Positions 1-9,857 of a stretch of 64,000 nt of DNA are shown here, piece by piece. Each line of letters begins with the position of its first letter. Position 1 is the stretch's first letter. The DNA comes from Maratus speciosus. Taxonomy: Eukaryota; Arthropoda; Arachnida; Araneae; Salticidae. Made by a program: the position numbers and the translations under genes. The DNA lies in NCBI GenBank assembly GCA_963932465.1, contig OZ010798.1:17282981-17346980 (forward strand). Reading direction: 5' to 3'. Under the pieces are notes generated by a model. The model was not told where the DNA came from and did no database searches. It worked only from the letters and a program-made list of their open reading frames with translations.

Positions 1-480
1 AAAAAAAAAAAAAAAAAAAATATCGCGCGAAGCGCCGTACCACCTTTCTGTCTTATCCGATTCCGAATCTCTGCTTTTCTACTGTTCGATGGACGCAGCT
101 GAAAACGGTAAAACGAACATTTCTCTCATTCTCCTAACTGGCCGAATTGTAGGCGCGCCTTTAGATGACGTCAAAGGTCGGAGCTTGTTTTCGACCGCGG
201 AAAACGCATTCAAATTCTAAGTGATGTTTCGAAAATATTTTTTTTCAAAAGGTTAAAATTAAATTTTTTTATAATGGATTTTAGTGTTTGAAGCAGAATA
301 TACGAAATTTAAGAATATGTAGTTAGTTCTCCCATATTTCTAAAGGTTACGCCGATGCGAAGTCATAAAAATGATCAAAAAGAGAACTTATGTCCGATGA
401 TTGCGTACATTCAATTCTTATCTTTCACCGGAGCGTCATAGTGGGATCGTAGGGAGAGAGTACACTTTTAAGTTCGCGCT
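1..480. promoter_or_regulatory. CpG- and GC-richer island, possible promoter/5' UTR region
   Basis: After an initial run of 20 A, positions 21-220 and roughly 340-480 are clearly richer in G+C and CpG than the AT-rich DNA around them. The first coding exon of the THAP gene begins at 2246, and its upstream side looks like a splice acceptor, so a noncoding first exon further left is expected. This island is the best candidate. I see no clear TATA box or initiator that fixes a start site. It could instead be the end of a neighbouring gene or repeat. The promoter reading is inference from base composition and position only. Confidence 0.25.
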
Positions 481-2238
481 TTTTAAGTTCTGTTTTTTAA
501 TTATCTCTGTTAACAAAAAAAAAAAAAAAAAATAAAAAAAAAAAGAAAGAAAGAAAGAAAAATCCGAATATCAGGGCAGGCTTTGGACTATTCTTATAAA
601 CATTTTCGGATTTCAACAGGCGATAGATTTCGATAGCCACTTTTAATCCGTGTAAGCGGCCTCTCCGATTACTTTACGATTTTTTGCCGCGTTTGGAGGG
701 GGGGAGGAAATTAAGGGGATATTACGGTACCTGAGGTGTATGAGAAAAAGTTTAAAATATTTAAAATATTGATTTATAAAGCATGTTAACTCTTCAATAA
801 AATATGAAAAAAAAAAACTGCAATTTTTTATGAAATGAAAGTTTTCACTAAGTTTCGGTTTTGGATCGTTTACCGTTCCGGTTTTTAGAGCGTTCCGGAT
901 ATCGGGACGCCGGATAATAGATCCTATACTGTACTATAAAGTAATTAATACATCAGAATTATTTTTTGTAATTAAAGAGTTATAAAGATTAACATATGTA
1001 TGTTTGGTACTAAATGGAGACAAAGGGAAAAGCAGTAATTTCGCGATGGGGGTGTAGATGATTGGTTATTTGTTGTTACAATAAAATAACAAATGAAACA
1101 GAAACATTTGAAACAATAAAGATTTTTAAAGATATTATATTTTGAGTGCTGGGAGAGATAGTTTTTTTTTTTTGTCTTTTCTTGTGGGTGGGATTTATGA
1201 TTCTTTTTCTTTTTAAGCAGAAATTCGCCATAATGCAGATTATTGTTACTCCTGGATTTAAATTTTTACTTCTAATTTAATTATGAAAACATTTTTTTCA
1301 ATGATTTTTTTCTCTAATCTTTAGTATAGGCTCCTCACCCAATTTTAGTTGATTTTAGTTTTGAAAAAAGGGGAGCTTACAATTAGGATTTTATGGTAAT
1401 TCTATTCAACTTGTAAACAAGATTCAACCATTGTAAAATGTTACCCATATTTCTTTTTTAAGGAAGAACTATCACTCAATATGTGGCCTACATATATTTA
1501 GATCTTTAAAGAAGTGAAAATTTGCTATTTTTCTAATTACCAAAAGAGTCAGCTTTTTAAGCTTCTTAAAAATAAATTTAAATGTTTCATTTGGAGTAAA
1601 ATACTAAGAGTATGATAAAAATAAATAGATAAAACTAGCCCTCAATAAACTGGAATTTTCATAAAGCATGCACTGCACATAAAGCATTTACACATGTTTA
1701 CATTCAAAATGTGCTTTTAAAATATTAAATTGATGGGGACTAAATGTCAGAGTAGAACATTTTTGGGGTGAATTGTGTCATTTGTTAGATATTTGTGTAA
1801 ACAGAAAAAAAAAAAAAGATTGATTTCAAACTTTATGCAATGCGGGTTACAAAGTGTAATTTTGCAAAGAGTGTTACAGTAATTTAGATGATACATTATA
1901 TATTTATTGTTACTATAAAGTAGTTAAAGGTCAGAACTATTTTTTTAATTAAAGACTTATAAAGATTAACATATGCATGTCTGGTACTATTAAACCAACC
2001 TTCTAGAAAAATCTATTTTTACAGTTATTTATTTATTTTAAAAAGAAAAGCAAAAACTAATTTTTAAAATCATTCTTTAAGATTATAAGAATATTTCATT
2101 CTTATTAATTAGGAAAAGTAGATGTTTTTGATATAAAATATATACATTTTCAGGTTTCACTTCTTTTATCTTTTAAGGTGATCAAACAGGGGATGTTCTA
2201 TGGTGTCAACGACAGCTTGTGTATATTTTTAATTTTAG
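481..2238. other. AT-rich sequence upstream of first coding exon, no gene seen
   Basis: The stretch contains A-rich tracts (near 513-555 and 1806-1819) and AT-rich DNA without a convincing coding exon. Around 1038-1130 there is a short stretch resembling the 6130-6240 region inside a downstream transposon (shared GTAGATTGGTTA-like words and a following AATAAAATAA), so part may be repeat-derived. The interval is probably 5' UTR intron or promoter-proximal DNA of the THAP gene. Confidence 0.3.
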
Positions 2239-2245
2239 ACTAATT

Positions 2246-2398
2246 ATGGGTGGTTGTACTGCAATAAACTGTAGAAATCATTCAAGAAAAGGTCACAGAA
2301 TGTTTCAATTCCCTAAAGATGCTGAAAGAAAAAAGAAATGGCTGATTAATATGAGACGAGTGTCTTGGATACCAGGAAAAACCTCACAGCTTTGTAAT
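2246..2398 (+). CDS. Exon 1 of THAP-domain gene: N-terminal half of the THAP zinc finger
   Basis: This exon encodes 51 residues starting MGGCTAINC and ending TSQLCN. THAP domains are C2CH zinc-dependent DNA-binding modules with the spacing C-x2-4-C-x35-50-C-x2-H. Here C4 and C9 are the first pair and C50 the third ligand. The fourth, H53, comes from exon 2. The FQFP motif (residues 20-23) and the Trp at 32 match conserved THAP positions. The ATG at 2246 is chosen because THAP domains sit at the extreme N-terminus and an acceptor-like TTTTAATTTTAG ends at 2238, giving a 7-nt leader in this exon. The donor is GTAAGT at 2399, phase 0. The following intron is 11,046 bp. The family is secure. The DNA target and the role of this member are unknown. 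Confidence 0.9.
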
Positions 2399-4080
2399 GT
2401 AAGTTTCCTCTTATCTTTAACTGTCTTATGAGTTATATGATAAATAGAAGATGTAAGATTTTTTTTTTTTTGAGTATTTATCGCTATTTGTATGGTATTA
2501 GTGGCTATTAGTATGTATTTCTTTATTGATTTAATGTATAAATCACTTTTTTTTTAATCTTCAAGGGTTGAAATTGAGCGAAGTTGCTGATATTCCTGAG
2601 TTTGCTAAGATATTTGTTTTTGTTTTGAAAATGCAATTTATTGTTATGATTCATTCTAATTCCATTTTTTGACTTAACGGTTGAAGAAATCAAGATCATT
2701 TTCTGTCATCAAAATGTGTTTTTTGTATGACAGGATGTAATACAGATTTATTTAGATATGTCAAAAACCCCAATTACCATCAGATTTAGTTTCACAAGAA
2801 AATGTATAAACTTAAATAAAATTAGCATCAATTACAATTTTTGAATGCTCACATTTATTTATCAAGCTGTGGATAAATTAACAGCTATTATTCACAGTAA
2901 TTTATAAAAGTACTTGTGGAATACTAAGCTATAAAAATAAAGGTAATATTTCATATAAACACTTGTAATGTGTGTTATGTATATATTTTATATATTTATT
3001 TATAATTGTCATACTCTATATGCTTTAGCTAACAAGTTAATACAATTTTAAACTATATTTAAAACAATAATCTATTCTTTTTCCATCTGATATATAAATA
3101 GCTTGTTTATACCCTGAATGACAGCTTTCTTTCACATGAGAAAATCCCCCCCCCCCCCTCCCCACATGCAACAAAGAGAAAACCAATTATATGATTTTTG
3201 AAGTTTTAGATATTTGACAAAACTAAATATCATTTGATTAACTTTACCTGGCTAATGCCATCAGATATTTTAGTTAGTCTGAATAACCAAATATTCAGAT
3301 ATTTTGCCAGTTAGCCAGAATACCTACTGTGTAAAGATTTTACTTTTTCTGCATTTCCATCTAATGTAACAAATGTATATGTATAGTAGACTCTCTCAAA
3401 ACTGCACAGATTGGGACCAGAAGTTGTCTTGGGGGATAGGGAGAGAATTTTGCAGATTTCTGATCATTGCTTTATTTACATTTTTTAAACAGTAATTTGA
3501 ATGTAATAATGCAATCAAAATTATAATGAATGCTTGCAATATAGTAAAATATTAAAATAATTAAGTAAAGTAATAAACTAAAATCATAAAAATTAAAGTA
3601 ATTTAGAAATGATTAAATTATTCAAAAGTAAAGGTCAAGTAAATAATAATAATGTATAATTTAATAGGCATAATAAAGATAAGATACATTTTCCTTGAAT
3701 TATTCAATGAAACTTTCCCCATAAAGGTACTCTATTAAGTCACATTAAAATCATAAATAAGGAAGTTTTATTTTAGGTTTAGCCAGTCTTAATAACCAAA
3801 AGTCCTTCCGGCCAGTGCCAGGAGGAAGGGGTAGCTTTCATATTCCTTATTTTTTAAAAGCCAGCTTATATTATTCAAACACACGGAGTTCAAATTAGTG
3901 GAACCCGATTATAGAAGATTAAATACTAATCTTTGTCAATATTGAATATGAATGAGAATTTCGCAAAATTAGTCAGCGTTATCAAAGCTGGTTTTATTAA
4001 AGTGATTTATATTTGTCGCCAAATTCGGTGGTATCCCGAATTATATTAATAATTATATTAACCCGAATTATCGGTGATAG
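2399..4080. other. Start of intron 1, no gene seen
   Basis: AT-rich intronic DNA. The only notable content is a C10 tract near 3147, and near 3385-3475 a fragment resembling the left end of the pogo-type MITE found at 47629 (shared words such as ACTCTCTCAAAACTGCACA and TTTTGCAGATT). No open frame with coding character was recognised. Confidence 0.35.
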
Positions 4081-4082
4081 CC

Positions 4083-5150
4083 TGCCATTTTAAAACAACA
4101 TAATGGGTGCAACAAAGCTCACCAATGAACTTGGTCGAGACCTTAGTAATTCCTGTGCACATGCTCACTCATATCTAAATCGGTTGATATATGTGAGTGC
4201 TGTTGCAGGCAAAAAATCAGATTTTTTAAAATGTCACACACATTCGAAATTCAAACTGCTATATCTCAACTTTTTTTTAGATAAAGGCAAAACAAAAAAT
4301 AATCCGGAATCTTTGAATCAAGCTGAAACACATAAGAAAAAAATCTTTTTCAATTTCTAATTTTTTTTTGTACTTCATTTTTAATTAATTTTTTTAAATT
4401 TTTAAATGGTCGCCATTTTGAAACAAAATGGTTGATGAAGTTAGCAAACGAACTCGGCCGAGAGATTGCTATGTACTATGCACATGCCTTGTCACATCCT
4501 AATCGGTTCATAAATGCGCGTGTTATCACGTGACAAAAATCAGATCGTTTCAAAATGTCAGCACTGCTAGAAATTCAAAGTGCTATAACTCAGCCATTTT
4601 TTAAGACATAGATGAAACAAAAAATGCTCTGGAATCTTTGTATCAAGCTCAAATACATAAGGAAAAAATCTTTTTCAATTTCTAATTATTTTGTACCTCA
4701 CTTTTAAATTTTTAAATGGCCGCCATTTTGAAACAAGATGGTGGATGAGGCTGGCCAACAAACTTGGTTGAGACATTGCTGTGTACTATGCACATTCTTT
4801 GTCACATCCAAATCGGTTCATAAATACGTGTATTATCGCGTGACAAAAATCAGATAGTTTTAAAATGTCAGCCATGCTAGAAATTCAAAGTGCTATAGCT
4901 CAGCCATTTTTTAAGATATAGTCAAAACTAAAAATGCTCTGGAATCTTTGTATCAAGCCCAAACACATAAGAAAAAAATCTTTTTCAATGTCTAATTTTT
5001 TGTGCCTCATTTTAAATTTTTTAAATGGCCGCCATTTTGGAACAAGATGGCGGATGAAGCTGGCCAACGAACTCGGTTGAGACAATGGTATGTACTATGT
5101 ACACACGAAATTTTATCCAAATCGGTTCATAAATACGAGAGTTACAGTAT
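4083..5150 (+). repeat. Tandem repeat, about 310-bp unit, 3-4 copies
   Basis: Corresponding landmarks (TGCCATTTT or CGCCATTTT) recur at 4083, 4411, 4721 and 5030, giving periods of 328, 310 and 309 bp. Each unit contains GGCCGCCATTTTG followed 4-6 nt later by AAGATGG(C/T)GGATGA, then a conserved block (ATGTACTATGCACAT, AATCGGTTCATAAAT, GTGACAAAAATCAGAT, CTCAGCCATTTTTTAAG, AAGAAAAAAATCTTTTTCAAT). The first copy is the most diverged, and the last is cut by the AT microsatellite. Open frames here are short and not conserved between units, so the array is treated as noncoding. Confidence 0.85.
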
Positions 5151-5159
5151 AACAAAGAT

Positions 5160-5193
5160 CATATATATATATATATATATATATATAGTATAT

Positions 5194-5229
<36 letters not shown>

Positions 5230-5235
5230 GTATAT

Positions 5236-5266
<31 letters not shown>
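5160..5266. repeat. AT dinucleotide microsatellite
   Basis: Almost pure alternating A and T with a few phase breaks (AGTA, TAATA). It lies between the 310-bp array and the left end of the TIR element at 5267, and a second short (AT)n lies just beyond that element's right end. The element may therefore have inserted into an (AT)n tract. The Tyr/Ile-rich open frames here are artefacts of the repeat. Confidence 0.9.
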
Positions 5267-5267
<1 letters not shown>

Positions 5268-7193
5268 CAGGGTGTCCAGTCTCAACGGTGTCCAATGGCT
5301 AATTCCTAAACCGTTAGTCATAGACATATAGCTCCAATTGCAAAAATGTTTCAAATGAGGTGAAGAAGTATTTTTAAAGCGATTTGGGTCAAGAAAAACA
5401 TTTTTTAAAAAATTACGAAACTTAAATTTTTATACGGTCCCCAGGTCCTATAAGTGATATTTAGTAAAAATATCCTATTTCTCTGACAAGTAAGATAAAA
5501 AAAGTCCCATTCCTCTGCGATTAAAACTAACCGAGTAATAGATGTTTAAAGTTGGAGTATCTTTTTTGCTGCAAAATAGGGTCAGTCACAAATTTACTAG
5601 AAATAAAAATAATCGTCAGATATAAAATGTAACATTAAACATTGATAGTAAATTAACATTACAAATATATTTTGAGATTTTTGTTCATTCTCACATATTA
5701 AAACAAAATATTTTTTTTCAACCACATTTTGCCATTTATGCTGTATCTCGTAATTTGATTGGTCAGAGTTTCAGCATCAAAGTGACAATTCTTGGCGGGA
5801 ATTGTGCTTGATGAAGTCCATCAGAGGATAGAGTTTGATTAAAAAAAAAAAAAAAAAAGTGATTCGTATGAGGACCAGGAGAATTCGAAAAACTAAACTA
5901 TCTTAGAATTAATAGAATTATATTAAATTAGTTTTCTATTTGGATTTTTTTTTTAAATCCAATCAATCAATTCTAAATATTAACTTGCGTTATTTGAACT
6001 TTTAATGTGTAAATATCGCCTCCGCGCTCGAACAAAAAAAAGGTAATCTGTATCATCTACAACTGAAGGGGGGGGGGGGGGGGGATATTCTGCGACGAGC
6101 TATCTTAAAAAAAAATACTTCCATCGGATTAACAATAGCGAACGGGTCTTTTCGCGTGAGTTGGGGGAAGAGAGAGTAGAATTTTTAGGGGGGTTGATGT
6201 GGTAGATTGGTTAGTTATTTCTTGCATAATAAAATAAATATAGGGAAAAATACATAAATAATTTTAGACAGTATGTATTGGCCGAGCAAAAGTTGGGGGG
6301 GGGGGGGTATAAATTTTAGGGAGGATTGAGATGATTAGTAACTTACTATAACTATAAATTAGTGGCTAACTACAAAGATAAAGTAGAAAATTTTCCTAAC
6401 ATTTTAATAAAGTTATTAATTTTAATAATTTTAAATTTAATATACTTTTTTATATTTTTTAATTTAAGAGTATGTCTACATATTTTTAATTTAATCAGTA
6501 ATTTATACTTAAATAAAATTATAATTGAAATCTATAATTGCTTATATAAATTATAAATTTGAATCTTTTTTTAATGATTTTAAATTTTATAATTTTTAAA
6601 ATTACTACCTCTTTATGCTCTAATAATTAAGTGTTATAATTAAGACAATAGGAAATAAAATTTTTAACGGGCGTAGAGTTTTAGGAGATGCATTATTTAA
6701 TTAGACAAATAGAGTAGAATAGTAAAAAAATATATATAAACCTCTATAGATTTTTAATTTTGCGTGCAGGTGAAGCAAAAAGTGGGGAAATAGAAATTTA
6801 AGGGTCCGATTAATTCCGAAGTCTTAAAAAAAAAAAGCGAAAATCCACGGATGTGCAAAGAATTATCACGCTGTAAAACTTGGGAAAAAAAGGTCCGTCT
6901 TCTTTATTGCTGCAATAACTAATAAGTAATCCATAATCTAAATTCCACCTGAAATTGCAATTTAAACTTTCCCCTCACTGGCTCTCATACACACAAAGTT
7001 TATAATCCTGAAAACTACATTTTGTTTATGCAGCAATATCTGTTGTAGTAATGAACACTAAACAGCTGTATCAATTCCCCCTGAAATCTCCGCTCCAAAT
7101 TTTGTTACATCTCCCCCCCCGCCCATCCTTCCCGTCTCAAGCACAGACACAAAAAAGCTCAATTTGTAAGTAATTTGTTTGTACCATCTTAAT

Positions 7194-7228
<35 letters not shown>

Positions 7229-7571
7229 ATGCCTATATTTTTATACATAACTTTTGAATGGCTGCTCTGAATATGTTAAGGAAATTAATATGTCCATTTT
7301 TGAAAATGATCCTCGTATCACTTTTATTTTCTTTTACAATAAACATCAATTATTTGAATTATATGATTCAACCAGTGCGATTACTTCAATGATTTAAATA
7401 AACATAACAAAATTGTTACAATATTTTAATATTTTGTTCTAATAGAGCACAGATTTATCCATTAAAGGTTGGACATCATATAACCGCCCACATTCTCTCT
7501 TTTTAATTAACTTTTCTTTTTTTAAGATTTTGTTCCATTAGCCATTTTATTGTAACGATAAAAATAATAAT

Positions 7572-7617
<46 letters not shown>

Positions 7618-8520
7618 TTACCCCTTCTGATAATTCCACTGTCTCTCCACTCAGCAAATATTCATTAGATCATTTATTTTTTTTATTATTTTTTTATTAA
7701 AAATTAGGGGAAAATATCGTTAAATCAAAACATATATTAAATTATTGAGGACGTCAGTTTCGAAACTGACCTTATCCGAAATTTAAAAAATCGTGTTTCT
7801 CTATCAATCTACTATTGGTATAACTGTACCAATCAAACAATACAATCTCCAAATTTTCAATGAATACCAATGGGCGCATTTAATGGTTTTACGTGATTTC
7901 CCAAAATTTGATTTTCTCGATAAGGCGAGTTTTGAAACTCACTTCTTCAATTATTTTAACCAATCTGAAAGTTAATTACTAAAAATTAACACTACCGTAA
8001 TATTTATACGGGGGAAGCACCTTCTGTTAAATCGCTTTAAAAATGCTTCTTTATATTATTTAAAACCTTTTTGTAATTGGAACTATATGTCTTTGACTAA
8101 CGGTTTAGGAATTAGCCATCGAACATCATTTGGAGTGGACGCCCTTTATAATACTTTAAGCACTTCGCGTACAACCCCTGAAAGCTTGGTCCAACTCATC
8201 TGTTTTAAGTTACAGAAAAGTGGTTTAAGTCATAAAATTGAAAATGTCGTAACTCGGTCAATTTTAGTGTTAGATGAATAGGACTATTTTTGCCGTACTT
8301 GTTAGAGGAATAGGAAAAGTTTACTAAATATCACTTATAGGGCCGGGGGACCGTATATAAATTTAAATTTCGTAATTTTTAAATAAATGTTTTTCTTGAC
8401 CCAAATCGCTTTAAAAATACTTCTTTTCCTCATTTAAAACATTTTTGTAATTGGAACTATATGTCTATGACTAACGGTTTACAAATTAGCCATTGGACAC
8501 CATTGAGACCGGCACCCTGT
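5267..8520. mobile_element. 3.25-kb element with about 215-bp terminal inverted repeats
   Basis: The left end begins ACAGGGTGTCCAGTCTCAAC. The reverse complement of the right end begins ACAGGGTGCCGGTCTCAATG. The two then match with few differences for about 215 bp (5267-5490 against 8300-8520). A partial third copy of the terminal sequence lies at about 8012-8147, just inside the right arm and in the same orientation. The interior has poly-G runs (6068-6084, 6295-6307), a poly-T tract, an AT-rich segment and another inverted-repeat element at 7745-7950, but no recognisable transposase. The long TIRs and flanking (AT)n suggest a nonautonomous DNA transposon inserted at TA/AT. The superfamily is not determined. 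Confidence 0.75.
7745..7950. mobile_element. Small inverted-repeat element, TTGAGGACGTCAG family, copy 1
   Basis: The left end is TTGAGGACGTCAGTTTCGAA followed by ACTGACCTTATC. The right end in reverse complement is TTGAAGAAGTGAGTTTCAAAACTCGCCTTATC. A second member lies at 39183-39437 with the same ends and a similar interior (AATACAATCT, GACCAATGG-like words). Two separated copies with inverted ends indicate a MITE-like family. No coding capacity. Confidence 0.6.
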
Positions 8521-8569
8521 ATATATATATGGATATATATAAATATATATATTTTGAATGGAGGGTGGT

Positions 8570-9430
8570 TTCGGGGTCTGGGGGTCATGATCGGTGAAAA
8601 TGTACCAAAATTTTTCTGAATCGTTTTCCTCCGAACGTCTGCAATAGCTTTTTGTAATGAAAGCTACCTAAAAACGCTTATGGAAGTAACAATCCCCTTC
8701 TATACGCATGTGCAGATTTGAAGTCATTGAATTCATCCAGTGTGTTCTGAGAAGCAGAAGTATGGAGACGTGTTCTAGTGCTATGTCAACGCAAGTTAAA
8801 CAGCAAACCATTATCAAATTTTTAACTGCTGAAAAAGTGGCTCATGCTGAGATTCATCGTCGTTGAAAGGCTGTTTATGGTGACGATGCTGTTGATATGT
8901 CTACTGTAAATTGATCGGCAGGTGTGATTGCGAGCCTAGAAAAGTCATAATTGTTGATGAAAAACACAGCAGACGTCTGATCACTGCCCCGAAGATATTG
9001 CAAATTCGTCGACGATTTGATTCAAAATGGCCGGTGAATTATACAAAAGCATATCGCAAACCATATTGGAATATCCAAGGAACGTGTCGTTTTCATTAGT
9101 GAAAAATTGGGATACCGTAAAATCCGCAACTGCAGAGGCTCTGCGAAACCTAAAGTTTGTACCGATTCCGCACCCTCATACTTCTCCGATCTTGCGCCTT
9201 GCGATTTTTATTTTTTTCCTCTACTCAAGAGAGACCTCAAGGGTAATCATCACATCCTGGACGATGAGGTGAAGGCAGCTGTAAAGTCCTGGATTCGAGA
9301 AAAGTCGTAAGAAATTTTCAGTAACGGAATAACAAACTTGTTACATGTTGGGAGGAATTTGTTAGCCTTAACGGTGACTATGTTGAAAAATAAATACTAT
9401 ATGATTTTGAAGCTTAAGAATTGTACTTTT
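8570..9430 (+). pseudogene. Degenerate mariner-type transposase
   Basis: Translated fragments in shifting frames match the mariner transposase layout. An N-terminal helix-turn-helix segment (IIKFLTAEKVAHAEIHRR, then KAVYGDDAVDMSTVN) lies at about 8805-8912. A C-terminal catalytic-end segment (PHPYFSDLAPCDFYFFPLLK, then DDEVKAAVKSWIREKS) lies at about 9165-9310, followed by remnants of the terminal helix to about 9390. The HTH segment contains an in-frame stop where mariners usually have Leu, and much of the DDD core between the two segments is missing or scrambled. It is an inactive relic inside intron 1. The family call is strong. The exact element boundaries and TIRs are not resolved. Confidence 0.75.
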
Positions 9431-9857
9431 TGTCCAATCTTGCTATTTGTTTTTATTCGTGTTCTACAAGCATGTGTGCATTACTTTTCAGTCTACCCTC
9501 GTAAAAAATTGAAATAGTAAGAAGTAAGATAATTTTGAAAAATGGTTAAATTATTAAAAGTAAAGGTCAAGTAAATAATTAATAATGTATAATTAAATAT
9601 GCATAATAAAGATGAGATACATTTTCCTTGAATTATTCAATGACACTTTCCTCATAAAGGTATTCACATCAAAATCTTAAAGTAAGGAAGTTTTATTTCA
9701 GGTTTAGCCAGTCTTTCTAACCAAAAAAACTTGATTAATGCATAAATATATTTCAAAAAAAGATTGTGGTTACCAGCAATTTCTTGATTTTTTTCCAGAA
9801 ATGAATTTATACTTCCTTCATGAAAAACAACGAGTTCAGACATATTATTGAGAATTA

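Noticed and set aside
5113..5354. Tyr/Ile-rich open frames on both strands
   Set aside because: They are translations of the (AT)n microsatellite and carry no coding signal.
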